The notes: generated by a model from the sequence alone, not told the origin. A DNA stretch of 64,000 bases from Albugo candida (GCA_905220665.1 CAJNAR010000150.1:794036-858035); one strand, 5' to 3'; numbered from the stretch's first letter, positions 29,801-42,137 are shown. A program made the numbers and translations.

Positions 29801-30752
29801 CTCACCATTTTTTTAATTTAGATCTGTCTAGTTACTGCGTATATGTGACCGAAAGTACAGCACAGGTTCTCAATGAGTCAATCAAAATCACTTAAAGCGG
29901 TAATCCGCAAGGAAGGCACATGTAGCCAAGATGGATAAGTCGAATGAACTTGACGATTTTTTTGTGGAGGTGTGGAAGGTTTGTGAAGACTCAAACATGT
30001 CGTGAGGAGGTTATTTCCAGTTTTGAAGCACAAATGTAGCGCTAGGTGTAGTAGCCTTGTCTGGTCGATCACTGCAGTGTTCCAAAAGGAGTGTGATAAC
30101 TGATATCTGGGTATCGAAAACTAGATGGGCTCAGCCGACCATCGAAATATGTATCAAATTTGCGATTCGAATTAGAATATTGGATACTGATCTAGTCTTA
30201 CAATAGTTATTGTCCCATATAAAACTCCGCCTAGTTGGCGCAGCAGGGAGATTCTGCTGACGAGCAAGACACTCCTTTATTTATTTGTAGTCTGAGAAAT
30301 ATACCGACGGTGGTATATCACACGGTCCGAGCAGTTTTTCCAATAGTTGTTTTGTGGCGGGTTCGAAAAATAAAAATCGTGGCCCCTATGAATGCTTCGG
30401 CATGATTGGTGCTACTTGCACAATAGTAATGGCGAATGTTGCTCCTTAGCCTTCAAGTTTTACACATAAGTCCAAGGGTGAGAGTGAATGAAATGACAAT
30501 AACAGCGTTCGTCTCAAGAAGCACATTAAGGTACACGCTCGACACATCATCGCTATTTATGCCACTCCGACAGCAAAGTCTAGATATACTACTTCTCATT
30601 CATAGAGCACTGATACTAGTGCCATTGCTTGTTCAATCAGCCCTAGTCATGATGTTTGCGGTGTCCAAGAGCCCTCTGCTTCGGCTCGAATAAATGTCGA
30701 AATTTCCTTCATTTTATGGCTAAATAAGCATGTTTAGCTATTCGCCTTTACA
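29801..30752. other. Intergenic, no supported gene
   Basis: About 950 bp. A plus frame at 30436-30693 and a minus frame at 29878-30072 are open, but neither starts with a well-placed ATG or shows a family signal. Confidence 0.4.
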
Positions 30753-30971
30753 TTACACTAGTATCTTTCGATCCAACTTCGTTCCATCTGTATCAATTGA
30801 CAGTTTGGTGATGATGCTCAAATTTTTGAAATTCGTTTTTCTGACACAATCGTCAATGACAATATTATTACACCTATAAAATCTAAAAATCTCGGAACGC
30901 TTTATTTTAGGATGCAACGGTACTTGCTCAGAAATCTTAGACCAATGAAACTGCATTTTGCCTATCGCCAT
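30753..30971 (-). CDS. Small ORF, 72 aa, divergent to the SemiSWEET gene
   Basis: ATG at 30971 opens a 72-codon frame starting MAIGKMQFHWSKISEQVPLH, basic and without membrane segments. A possible 33-nt intron (GTGTAATAA...GTCAG) would shorten it in frame. Only 8 bp separate its ATG from that of the PQ-loop gene, which is extremely tight. One of the two starts may therefore be wrong, or the ORF may not be real. No family recognised. Confidence 0.35.
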   Translation of the reverse strand: MAIGKMQFHWSKISEQVPLHPKIKRSEIFRFYRCNNIVIDDCVRKTNFKNLSIITKLSIDTDGTKLDRKILV

Positions 30972-30979
30972 CTAGAAGC

Positions 30980-31330
30980 ATGCTGCTTTTCGAACTATTG
31001 GGTCTTGCAGGATCATTCATGTTTTCGGCAGCTTTGGTGCCTCAAATGATCAAAGTATATCGTACGAAAAGCGCGAAAGACATCAGTACGACATTCCAAT
31101 GCTTTTTTATCACCGGGGCTGCGCTTGTAGTCACGTACGGCATAGGAGAAGGACTATGGCCAATTTATATACCGTGCTCAATGGAACTTATTGGTGGTAT
31201 TACGCTTATGTTGATGAAGTGTCGATACGACCGATTAGAACGCAATGCTGATGCCATCGACGATCATGGTAAGGTCATGACGACACCCAATGAAGCTCAG
31301 TTTCAAGTTGTGTTGACGCCTAAAAGATAG
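30980..31330 (+). CDS. SemiSWEET-type PQ-loop membrane protein
   Basis: An intronless 116-aa protein with three predicted membrane helices (about residues 4-22, 40-58 and 65-84) and the PQ-loop signature AALVPQMIKVYRTKSAKDIS after helix 1, followed by a short charged tail. SemiSWEETs are half-size SWEET sugar transporters that dimerise to make a pore; they are typical of bacteria and occur patchily in eukaryotes. Other PQ-loop proteins (cystinosin, KDEL-receptor relatives) usually have seven helices, so the single triple-helix bundle is the main reason for this call. Substrate and membrane are not shown by the sequence. Confidence 0.8.
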   Translation: MLLFELLGLAGSFMFSAALVPQMIKVYRTKSAKDISTTFQCFFITGAALVVTYGIGEGLWPIYIPCSMELIGGITLMLMKCRYDRLERNADAIDDHGKVMTTPNEAQFQVVLTPKR

Positions 31331-32884
31331 TGGTTGGAGATCTGTGTGCATATCAAACGAGAAGTGAGGCATGTAGGTAGCTTACTTTTATTTTGAGTTT
31401 AAGACTGTCATATATGCCATATTGCTGCATTGCTTGATTTAGTAACACAGACACTGCATTCTTTTTACCTAGATGAGATCAACTATATGGAGAGCAGGAA
31501 AGGCTTAATTTATACCGGTTGATGTGGAATGCGGACAAGAAAAGAAAACATATGAAGTACTGTAAATGATGGAGCGAGATAAAGAATCGAGTCGTGCACA
31601 GACACGGTTTTTGGTGCCACAAAGAAAGTTGATGAACAAAAAGGCTGATTGTCATTTGATTATCTCAACAGCATATTGTGCACAGGAGCCCATCTAATCG
31701 CTTCTGCTGATATACGAAAACATGCATTACCCTTCATGTTCAATGGCTTGTAGTACCACTCCAGCCCCTCGCCCTTGTTGCGATTAACGACGAAAGTATC
31801 AAAAGATAAACTTCATCAGAACAGTAAGACTGATTACATGAACTATTCACCGTGCGGAACCATAACAATATACGCCTAAACACCTATAAACTACACTGCG
31901 AAGTCATGATCTGTAATTAGAACTTGAATCGCGTGCCACATGTCGACAAAATTATGATGTTCACAAATATAAATAATTCCACTGTGATTCCTGCTCGTCG
32001 CGCACATACGATAGACTACCACCCCGCCGCAGTGTTACTCCATCGATTAAAAACCTGATCTTGTAAACAAGATTTTGAATTTTTCTGGTCTTGGTGCGTA
32101 TCTAATGATCGCGTTGCGACCGGACTTGACCACCTATATTGACTTGTTGAAAGTGTTTGCTTTTTTGAATCTGATTTGAACATGCTTCTTATAGTATTAT
32201 CCTAATCGAGCTCAAGTGATACGAGCGCCGCGACCCAAGTGAACTTAATAAGGCGGAACTCTCTACCTATCATGCTGTACATTGGGTTGACTAACAATTT
32301 CGACCTATGCATCCAAGCTTAGAAGCGATTTATTGTATGCGTGCACTAGATCATGCATCACCAGATAAATAGCCTTCAAATGTGCTGAACCTTTTACCTA
32401 CCACGTTATATCAACATGTGAATATGCGTGACGCTACTGAGTGCTTAATCTTCAATGGATGGTACGTTCTAGTCATATTTGTAAAGATCGCTTTTTCCAG
32501 ATAGATAGAAAAACTTCCACCCCTCCACCAAATTTTCGTGACACAATGAGGACGCTATGCACCCCTTTATTTATTTATCAAAAAATCTGAGATTCTACAA
32601 ATGAAAGGTGCTCGAAAGGATAATCACCATGGTAAAATCAGATGCTGCAAAATTTGACCATGTTAAAAGTTTTTTTTGCTTGCTTACTTCATTTATTGAA
32701 CCTCGTAACAATTAATTAAGACCTTCTATTACTGGAATCTCTCACGTTTTTGGCTATATTGCACTTGCATTGACATCACTCTATTAGATCCCTCCTGATT
32801 CCTCTTATTCGACCGCTGCATATACAACGGTATCTGCCTATCGAGATCCGAATTATCATGGATGTCTTTTGAGTTGAATAGGAC
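31331..32884. other. Gene-poor AT-rich stretch
   Basis: About 1.55 kb between the last island gene and the first copia LTR. No open frame of interest and no repeat was recognised. Confidence 0.4.
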
Positions 32885-33116
32885 TGCTGGAAAGTAACGA
32901 ATACACATTGCCATCCGTCGGGCGTTTTCGTAAAAAGATCCAAGGAATCTAAATGGTGGTTTCGTATACCATCCGCTATGGACTGTCCCGATGCGGTGGT
33001 TTTGTAATTGATGAAGGCCGTAGAAAGAGAACCTAACAGTCATGAAAAAATGTATAATTACTTGTATTTTTGCCTCCCATCAGTAAAGCGACTTCCCTTT
33101 CCGTGCGGTGTTCTCA
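32885..33116 (+). repeat. 5' LTR of copia element D
   Basis: 232 bp from TGCTGGAAAGTAACG to ...GTGTTCTCA. It is closely similar to 44898-45126, which ends GTGTTTTCA. Both begin with TG and end with CA. The six bases after TG differ between the two copies. Confidence 0.85.
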
Positions 33117-33119
33117 ACA

Positions 33120-33131
33120 GGTTATAAGCCC
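33120..33131 (+). promoter_or_regulatory. Primer-binding site of element D
   Basis: GGTTATAAGCCC lies three bases after the LTR. It is the same site as GGTTATGAGCCC of elements B and C, with one change that turns the embedded ATG into ATA. It fits priming by an initiator-Met tRNA fragment, as in copia. Confidence 0.6.
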
Positions 33132-33616
33132 AGCAATAAGTTGCTCAGGATCAAGCCCAAGCGCCAGCCGCGACTCACATCAGCAACGATGGAGCTAGTA
33201 CAGCTTCAGGTGCGGGTGAGGACATGGAAAGGATGATGGATATGGTTACTGAACTGAAAGGTGACATTGGAGCTCGTCTCACCAGGCTTAAAGCGGAGAT
33301 TCGAGGATGACCAAGCTTCGGTCGTGTCCGCCGGCAGTAGCACTTTTCGCGCTAATGCGGAGACGCGCGCGGGACTTGGCCGAATATGACGATATCCTCG
33401 TTAAAAGACGAGTTGATACGGAGTACAGTGCGACATCACGCTGTATGACAAAGGCATCAGCGGTTGCGTGAGGAAGGTGGCAGACAAGGAGCACCGATGC
33501 AGCCACCAGCGGGTCCGTCATAAAGGCCACTGCCAGCACCGTCGTACTTTGCAGCGCAAAGACCCCTGCAGATAAGGGACCTGAAGCTTACCATCGAAAA
33601 CTTCGACGGCAATGAG

Positions 33617-34689
33617 GTGTACCCAGGCATCGGGTCAGGGTTTGGACCCTGGAGGAAATTTATCGGAAGGTCAAAATCGCTGAAAACCTCAGTGGATGCC
33701 TGTGGGCTGAAGAAATACAGCTGGATTCTCTCGGTCGACATCTATCCTTTAGATGGACAGCCCTTTCACAGCCAGGTGGACATCTGGTGCGAGGAGAACC
33801 CCCAAGTTTGGTACTCAATGGACCGAATGAACACCAAGTTCGACCCACGAATTTCGAAGTCACAAGCGTACAAGCTCTTCGCATCGAAGAAAAAGGAGGC
33901 CGTTTCGTCGAATGATCACATGCTGTACCTGATATCGCTGAGTAATGCTGTCGGTGGTGCTCATGACCAAGTTTTCGAAAATATTGCTGAGTTTGCCGGC
34001 TCTTTCAGGGCGTGCTATTGGCACGAATAAATTCTCAGCGTGAAGATTATTGCAAGCCGACTGTGGGCCACTGTGAAAGGCTCTATCGTTAGGCGAACTA
34101 AGAATAATGATGAGCGCCAACGTAGAAAACCGGGTGCCCGTTTCAAGTGCGGCAAAGAAGGTCACTTCAAACGAGAATGCAAACAAAAAGTCAAGAAAAA
34201 ATTTGCGCTGGTCGTTGCGGACAATGTCGATGCCACCTGCCAATGAAATTTCAATAGTGACGAAACCATCCCTACTTAATGATACAATGGAGTGTGATGA
34301 GGACTACCTACTTCCAAACGGAGAAAGCTTAAAAATGCACATCAAAGGAAATGCCGATTTTGTGGTACGCGTCGACGAAGAGCTTCGTCAAATCAAGCTA
34401 CGCAATGTCTATCACTCGGCAGATCTTCCATGGAATATACTATCTTATGGAAAATTCGAAGAAAGAGGGTATGACCTTCGCTATGATGGTACTACACGTC
34501 AGTGGTTCGACGAAGCGACGGTTTCAAGATTTTCGATTTTAAAAAGGACACGAATAACGTACTGGTGGTACGTGTCGTCACCGACGATGTCTTTGGAATT
34601 GATGTCATGAAAATTGAGGAGTCCGTAGCTGCAGCACTGGTTGAAGCCGCCCGTTCGACGATCCCAGATGCTCAACAAGGCAGTCTACT
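33617..34689 (+). pseudogene. copia D gag, zinc knuckle and protease region
   Basis: A Gag-like frame (33617-34030) with WRKFIGRSKSLKTSVDAC is followed in other frames by the CCHC knuckle region FKCGKEGHFKREC (about 34143-34181, first Cys not kept), and then a protease-end block with LRNVYHSADLPWNILSYGKF and FEERGYDLRYDG. At least two frameshifts separate these. The last block ends at the LINE insertion site. Confidence 0.75.
34673..34689 (+). repeat. Target-site duplication, left copy
   Basis: CAACAAGGCAGTCTACT, 17 bp, repeated exactly at 42121-42137. It marks the left side of the LINE insertion into copia element D. Confidence 0.93.
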
Positions 34690-34849
34690 TTGTCAAGGTT
34701 TTCATTACACTGTTTATCTGGTAGTTTAACTACCTTGCTTATCCTATCATGAGGCCCTGACCGTGTGAATATCACTTAAGTCTGACTTCATACCTAGAAA
34801 GGCAGATATTTCCCAAGCTTATTTCTTGACGCCTCAAACCTCTGCCCAC

Positions 34850-34930
34850 ACTACTGGGGATCGAACTAACGACCTCCGGCAGCGGGTCCGTGCGCTCGAG
34901 TGCTTAACTGACTAAGCTGGGTACGGACCC
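34850..34930 (-). repeat. tRNA-like (SINE-head-like) sequence in LINE 5' region
   Basis: Read on the minus strand, it starts GGGTCCGTACCCAGC, has a box-A-like CAGCTTAGTCAGTTAAGC that can form a 4-bp D-stem, and a box-B-like AGTTCGATCCCC. The acceptor end is not closed by a matching 3' strand, so it is not a working tRNA gene. Shorter copies of its first ~20 nt occur at 35195-35213 and 42100-42120. Confidence 0.6.
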
Positions 34931-35252
34931 GTCGGGGGGCTTAGCGGTTAGTACAAAAGGGCTGCGGTGGGGCCTCTCGGCGGAGGCAAAGATTCCTCCA
35001 CGTAAATATCAACCTACGCAATGAAGATATGGACGTGTCAAGACCGTCGGCAACTACACCAGAAAATAACTGTACAGGAGTTGGACCGGGCTCTTCAGAG
35101 CGTTACATACAAGGGATTAGAATACAGTAGATAAACGACCAAACTGTAGTAACAGAACGGTGTTTAAATAAAAGTACTACGGGCGAACACCCTTAACTGA
35201 GCTGGGTACGGGACTTCTCAATTTGCCGGCTACTACGTAACGCGTAAAACTG

Positions 35253-37447
35253 ATACATCAAAGCGCCTTTTCAGCAAAAACACGCACTTTTCCACCCTTT
35301 CCTGTCGAAGACAATCGTTACTATCGACATATCCAGCTTACCTATCGTTACATCGCCTGATGTGGGTGGTACTTCTACATTTAATGTGTCCGTTACTGAC
35401 ACGTTACCGGCGGAAAGTACAGCTACCCGCACACCTATACCGTCGGACTCTACCGCGTTCGCTGAGGTTATTGGCCAATCCGAGACCGAGATGGAGATTG
35501 ACACGCCTCTCTCTCCCACTCCAATTTCTGCCAATCAGCCGGTGGCAATGGAGGTTGATGACAAGAGCGCGTCATCAGCTTCGAAACCGGTTAAAACGGC
35601 GAGTGAAACCGACCATCGCCCAAGTTTAGCCGAGATCTTGAATGGTCAAGAAGAAGTTCGCAAGGACAAAGCTGTAAAAAAGCGAAGTGGAATGTTGAAA
35701 TGCCAAAACGTTTAGCTTCAGATTTACGTGCAATTAAACAACTTTTTTAAGGCGGACGTCAGTCCTGGGATGTTTTGGATGTACACTTGGCGGCAGCAAA
35801 GCCAATTATACTGCCAAGTGCAAAGTATTTGATCGTCCTGGAGACGGGACAAACTCTTGTACGCACACCATCCGCCCAAATCCTACAATCGTTCGTTCGA
35901 GATCATGGGAGCACAATTCTTGACGATTTATTTGATGCGGGGAAAATTGGCCAACTGGCTAAATTGCCTGGGGGTAATTTACGCCTTCTCGTCAAGAGCG
36001 AGGAAGTTTGCCAGAAGTTGGATCATGAGAGGATTACTCTCATGGGGAACCAGTACTCATTCCGAGAGTTCGATGTGCTCGGATCAAGATACTTCATGGA
36101 CGTTTTCGGAATTGGACCGGAAATGTTCACAATAATAATTGCATCAGCACTGCATCGTCTTGGCTGCGATGTTTTGTATGAAAACTTTCGTGAAGTTCTG
36201 GCTTATAAACGGCTATCCATGTCTACGTGGAGGGTGTACTTTCGCTCCACGTCATGTCCTGAACCTCTGGTCTTGGCTGGAAAAGTTTGCGAACAAATTT
36301 GTATCGAAGGGAGATACTATTTGGCTCGCGGAAAAGGGGCTCCGTTACCTGTTGAGCGATTGAGGATGAATGAGCGCAGTCCACACTGCTTATTGCTGCC
36401 AGTGAACACTCCGAACTCGACTCAGCGAGTAACGAAAACCCTGACTCCAACAACTGAATCTAAATCGATGCCAAGCAAGCGCACCGGAAAAACAACAAAA
36501 CTAGCTCAAGAGAAGCAATACATAAAAGATAAAAAAAAGAAATCAACCTCAAGTAAGGCCAAAAGTCCATCCAAAACTGACGAAAATCCTCTGTCCTCCG
36601 ACAACTACCGAAGCTTATACATCGGAACGTCACCAGAAGGCATCTTCGTCTCCTGTTTACGAACCGGACGAGAAGCTTGAAAGCAGTGAATCCCAACCGG
36701 CTGAGGAATCAAAACAAGCTCAAGAATCACAACCAGCTTCTTGGAAAATTGTTCGCTCAAACAACAAAAGAAGCCGGTCGTTAACAGCTTCAAAAGCCTG
36801 CTCAGTAAAGATCCTCCAGAAATTGAAAGGGCTTGCCACCAGCAGTTTTTTCGATGTCTTAGCACTATCGATGTGGAATATACCAAGATAGATGTTGCGA
36901 CCAATCCAGGGTTCGGAAGCGCTATCATATCGTTCCGATCAATGTTTTGGTACCTAAAGATGTAGCTACGTCGAAAGAAGCAGCACATTTTTTCACAAAG
37001 AAGCACACCAAAATCGTGAAAGACTCTCGTCCTACTCGCGTGGGTGAAGTAGTAGTGAACTTGTTGACAGAAGATCTACTGACGGCACAAATCCCAACGA
37101 AGCCCGATCGGCTTCTTCAAGCGGAAATTCACGTGCTCAAGGCGGAGAAGCATCTTGGATTCACATCCAATGGAGATAGCCTTCTCCAGTTTGCATTCAA
37201 TCATCCGATCGCATTACATGGAGTGCTCAATAAGGGTGTGCGATTCAATGATCCGTGTTTAGCTGAAGTGTTGCATGTCCACACGATCAATCGTATACTT
37301 GCTGCATCCGATCCGAATTTGGACACCACTTTCATTACAAAATGGTCGAAAAAGATTGGAAGAAAAGTCCCAACAAAACGTCAAGCTATGTTTGACGCAA
37401 CCAATAGTTGGTGGACGGAGTCACCTGAAGTAGAAGAGCTCACTTAA
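35253..37447 (+). pseudogene. LINE ORF1 region (frameshifted)
   Basis: Plus-strand open blocks in three frames: about 35253-35715 (Ser/Thr/acidic), 35775-36680 (start of a structured part with LPSAKYLIVLETGQTL and RRLGCDVLYENF-like blocks, then a Lys/Ser-rich tail) and 36947-37447. LINE ORF1 proteins bind the element RNA. No zinc knuckle was recognised, so the call rests on position before ORF2 and on composition. There are at least two frameshifts. Confidence 0.65.
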
Positions 37448-37829
37448 GCCACCAAATCGATCGCCTTATTCGAGCTCATGCTGATGTGCACTGCTCCGGC
37501 CATTTTTTATAATGACCACTGGATTCAACACATTACTGGTCGTTCGGTGCTGTGGATACCAACACACCATTGTCGCTTACTACACACCAATGCACTGATT
37601 ATGATATTGCGCTCCCCACTAGGCACACTTTGCCTTAGTGAGTGGTTTGATGCTCGGTGGGATAGTCCCCTTTACTACAATTTGGAAGCCATTCAGCTTT
37701 CGACAAATTCTCTACTCGATGAAGTATCTATTTTGCAACTGAGCGAAGTAGATGGAGTACAAACACTCATTGTGGGTGCTATCTCTGTTCAGTATCAAGG
37801 GAATCTTATCGGATTACAATTTTTGGACC

Positions 37830-40800
37830 AATAAAACCATTCTTTTAGTCAATACAAACGGAATCAAAAAGAATGGCCAACTTACAATCCAACATACGTT
37901 TTCAAAATAAGCACTTTGTTGCGTGCAGGATACACGTTTTCGTAATCGTCAGCAGCTGGAGACGTTTCGCTTTCACCTGACATCGACATTCAGAACTAAA
38001 TCGTTTATCAGTGATATGAATAGTCTTCACTATCACCCCTCTTAGGAACGAGTAAACGGTGTTATGACCATTATCCGGAACGATTTTCCTGGATTTCAAA
38101 CTGCTAAAGCCGTGCACAACGCCACAGTTCCAGATCGTTATCTGGTGGTCCGTTTGGTGGTTCATGGAGCACCAGTATACGTCCACAACGTTTATGCTCC
38201 GGTGGATTCAAAGGAACGAAAACCTTTTTTCGATCAGCTTCCAATTGGATCATTCGAAGCAAACGCATCACATATCGTCTGTGGAGATCTCAACACAACT
38301 CTCTGTCCAAGTCTGGATTGTTCTAGTGGTGCATATCGCCATGAACCAAGTCGCCTCTCGTGTTTGGAATGGCTTTCAAACTTAGGTGTTCTCGATGCTT
38401 GGCGTCACCAGCATCCCGAAGAGCGTATCTTTACCGGCCCTCAGCCACGACGTAATCGACTGGATTACATCCTCTTGTCGGAACATCTATTCCGTACAAT
38501 TTATAAGGATTCAAATTATGCCACCCTTCCTCACACGGGGGATCATTTGGCACATGTACTCAAGTTTGCAAATCCGAGCCAACTTCAGGGCCGTGGTTAC
38601 TGGAAATGTCCTCTCTCACTATTCGAGTACCCAGTAATCATCGAGGCGATCGAAATGGACGCGGAACGCATTTTGGAAAAGCTTCGTGCTTCTTCCAGTC
38701 CCCGAAAGGATTGGGAGCGTTGGAAGAAGTATATGAAGCGTTTACTTCAGCAAATTCAAAAGATGATTCGACGTCAAGAGGAAGATGAGCTCGTTCGAGC
38801 TCAATCGGAGTTGGAACATGCTGCATCCGCCTATCGAATGTCAGATCAGAAAAAAGAAAAGAATATTTACAAGGACGCTCTTCATTCTTATCACGAACGA
38901 GTGAAGAGCTCGTCAAAGTACAATCAAGACTCCGCGTTCGACCACCAGATGCGAAATGTGGAGAAATCATCGAGATACTTCTTTCGTCCGCTGGATTCAA
39001 CTTGCCATCGGGTTCCATTGGAAGAAGTCCTCCTTCCGACTGGCAAGGTATCAAAGAATCCACTTGAAATCACCCTTCAATTCACCGATCATTGGGGTGG
39101 AATTATGGGTGATAAGGAAAGTTCAGCTGGAGTCCCACTCCGTCCCTGCATTCAAAAACAAAAAACGCTTCTCGAATCAATTACCAAAACATTAAACAGC
39201 TCTGATGAGTCGTTTCATTCTGCTCCATTAACTAAATCGGAAATGGAAGGAGCCATCAAAAGCATGCGTGGACACTCATCACCTGGCATGGATGGATTGC
39301 CGGCAGCATTCTACCAACTCGCTCCGAGTGTGTTTGGTGAATGTTTGCAAATTGTCTTTGACGATCAACTTCGTCGCGGCTCTCTGCTGCGCTCTCAGCG
39401 TAGTTCGGCAATCACGTTGCTTTACAAAAAAGGATCTCGAGCAGATCCTGGCAAATATCGTCCTATTGCATTAATATGCGTGGATGTGAAAGTGCTGTCA
39501 AAGGTACTTGCCTATCGACTCCAGAGAATGCTTCCAAAATTGATTCACGAAGACCAAAAAGCATTTCTGAGAGGCAGATCCATCCACCACCACATTCGAT
39601 ACATGAGTGATCTACAAGATTTGATCACTCATCGTGGCGAGGAAGCATATGCAACCTTTCTCGATTTTGAGAAAGCGTACGATCGAGTGGATTGGTCGTA
39701 CATGTTTGCTGTGCTTTCGAAAATGAACTGCGGAAATTCGTTTATCAAGTGGACAAAGCTTCTGTACGCCAACACGAATGTTTCGCTGTTGTTGAATGGA
39801 ACGCTTTCACCAAAGATCACTCCTTCTCGTGGAATCAAACAAGGTGATTCACTCTCCGCATTGCTCTTTCTCATGACTATTGAGCCGTTGGGTAATTTGT
39901 TGCGGAGACATGAAGGACCTGGCATTTGTATTACTCCAATGGATACATCAACAAGTTTATTCTTTGCGGACGACTCGACTTTGTTATCGTCTTCGCTCGG
40001 CGGGGTGGAGGCTCAGCTTGATGTCGTTCAACACTATTGTGATGGTTCAGGAGCAAAGTTAAATCTTTCAAAGTCAACTTTACTTCCTCTTAACCGTCAT
40101 CAAGTCTGTCAGCCGTTCGCTTTAGTGAAAGTTCTATCACGGTGCGACTCGGTCAAGTATTTGGGAGTTCCTTTCAGTCAATCACCAGTGAGTGATTTGA
40201 TGATTGAATTCCTAGAAGATCGTTTCTATGGTGGTTTTCGTCAGTGGTTTCGCCGAGCAAGAACGGTGCGTGGACGTTTACCGGTGGCGCAGACCATGGT
40301 TTTGTCACGATTATGGCATTTTACGACACATTTTAATATCCCGCAACATTTACTGCCACGTTGGCAATCGATGTTAAATCGATTTGTGTTGAGTCGAAAG
40401 TATGAGCGGGATTCAACACATATGCAGCTCATTCGATCGGAACTTTTATATCTGCCTTATTCACAAGGTGGCTTACAGGTTCCGATGATGGAGAAGCAAT
40501 TGATAAAGCAACGACTCCAGTCTCTACAACAATTCCAGTACATCTGTTTCAAGCAACTGGACATTGATTGGTATGGAAATTGTGAAGAACATCTTACCCA
40601 GCTTTGGACCGTTCAGTCCGCTCGATATCTTAACGATATCGCCACGTCGGCATGCTACCATGGTTCCTTGGAATGTAGCGTCATCGTGGTGGAAGCAGGC
40701 GTGGGTTTGGTGGAGTCAGAGAAAGTGGGAACTCACATCCCAGACCTTGTCTTCGCAGGAGCAATACATCGTTTTGTTAAATGCTCCTGTCTGGCCGCAG

Positions 40801-41939
40801 GTGGATTCAATTCTCATCTTCACTTTGAGCACGGCAACGTTCTACTAGTGCGGTTGCTCATCGTCGATGTATGGGAATGGTCCCGGAACCTGCGCGTACT
40901 TTTAGGATGCAGTTCACTCAAGCGTTCCGCATCCGTTCTTTACGTGATTTGTTCGGTGAAAGATCAACTTGGTTCAATTTGTCTTCCGAGTTTGTAGTGC
41001 GTTTCAGTACGCATACAGTTGGAAATTCAGCGGAAGTAGCCAATACAAAGCTTTTACGACGCTTGTACGTGGAAGCTACTCAAATTTTACGTCGAATTCA
41101 ACCGGAGGACGTTTTGTTGTGTCCAGAGCGTTCCATTGAAAGGCGTATACGGTTCAGTTTGGCATTCAAATCTCGAATACGAAGGTTTTCTTTCCGACTA
41201 TTCTTAGGAATCAACTCTTTTGAGTTGTTCGGAAAGCAGAACCATCGGATAAGCCTCGCCCACTGCTGCTGCACATACCAGAGAGAGACCGGCCAAGTGC
41301 TTTGACTTGGGTGAAGGATTTCTCAACGGGTCTTAAACGTCTTCGCGGACATTTATTACCAATATACGCGGACATTCAGCACGACTTATATATTCAATTT
41401 TACCAGTGCGATCCCGTTTCTGGTTACTGCAGCAAGCTCATCCGGAAATCGCCCTGTGCTCACAGGAGAATTGTGGTGAGGTCGAAAGTTATCAGCATAT
41501 GTTTTTTGACTGTAGTGGGACATACACGATTTGGGAAGAGCTATTTCCATCGTGGACAGCTTTCTTTTCAGCTCGACCTAAGTGGTCGAACATTGCGTGT
41601 CTACGACTTCCTCTCCTCCGGGACAGGTGGAAGCCATTCAGGATGGTGTTGGAAGATCTTTGCTTTGCATTGGTTGCCATTGCGATCCACTTCATCTGGA
41701 CGGATCGGAATAGACGACTTTTCGACCAAATATCTTCAACATCAACAGGACCAGATGTTTCGGTGATCTACAGCAAATTCAGCGCCCAAATTCGGTTTTA
41801 TCAATGTCAGTGCTATGATCCCGCACAGCATGATCAGCTTCAGATGGTTTTGCTCGGTCTATTCCAATCAGGTTCAGCAAAAAGATATTTCTCCGGGAGA
41901 TCAGATCTTCTCAAGATACAAAGGCGTGAGCGCTCATAA
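37830..41939 (+). pseudogene. LINE ORF2: endonuclease, reverse transcriptase, C-terminal knuckle region
   Basis: It begins TILLVNTNGIKKN, the usual start of the apurinic-type endonuclease domain, with in-frame stops near 37914 and 38043. From 38064 the frame is open for 977 codons. Endonuclease motifs: NVYAPVDSKERKPFF, VCGDLNTTL, RNRLDYILLS and THTGDHLAHV-type SDH-like end (HTGDHLAHV). RT motifs: KGSRADPGKYRPIALICVD, DFEKAYDRVDWSYMF, GIKQGDSLSALLFLMTIEPL and FADDSTLL (F in place of Y of YADD). After a frameshift near 41000, other frames carry the C-terminal CSQENCGEVESYQHMFFDCS-like knuckle (about 41450-41520) and end at 41939. The enzyme nicks the target and copies the LINE RNA there. Confidence 0.92.
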
Positions 41940-42120
41940 GTCTGAGTTGCGTGGCTAGTCTACTTAGCCGTCTTCAACCTCGCCAAGTTCACTTTTTGTG
42001 ACATTTCAAGCCACATCTGCATGTATTATATGTTATTTATTGTAGTCTAGGCATTTAGAAAAGTCATTTACGTGTAATTCTAGTAATATAGACAACTTCA
42101 ACTGAGCTGGGTACGGACCC

Positions 42121-42137
42121 CAACAAGGCAGTCTACT
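42121..42137 (+). repeat. Target-site duplication, right copy
   Basis: An exact repeat of the 17 bp at 34673-34689. Copia D coding sequence resumes here in the frame left at 34689. Confidence 0.93.

Larger units (their letters stand above)
34690..42120 (+). mobile_element. LINE (L1-like non-LTR retrotransposon), 7.4 kb
   Basis: Inserted into copia element D with an exact 17-bp target-site duplication. It has a long 5' region with a tRNA-like stretch, an ORF1 region (about 35253-37447), an ORF2 with endonuclease and RT (about 37830-41939), and a 3' end without a poly-A tail that finishes AACTGAGCTGGGTACGGACCC. It looks nearly full length. Stops and frameshifts in both ORFs show it is no longer active. 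A related 3' tail is at about 54437-54500. Confidence 0.92.

Noticed and set aside
32729..33043. A 104-aa minus-strand ORF at the start of copia element D.
   Set aside because: Most of it lies inside the LTR; it is a chance frame.
34850..34930. A functional tRNA gene on the minus strand.
   Set aside because: Box A, a D-stem and box B are present, but the acceptor stem has no matching 3' strand and the anticodon and T arms do not fold well.
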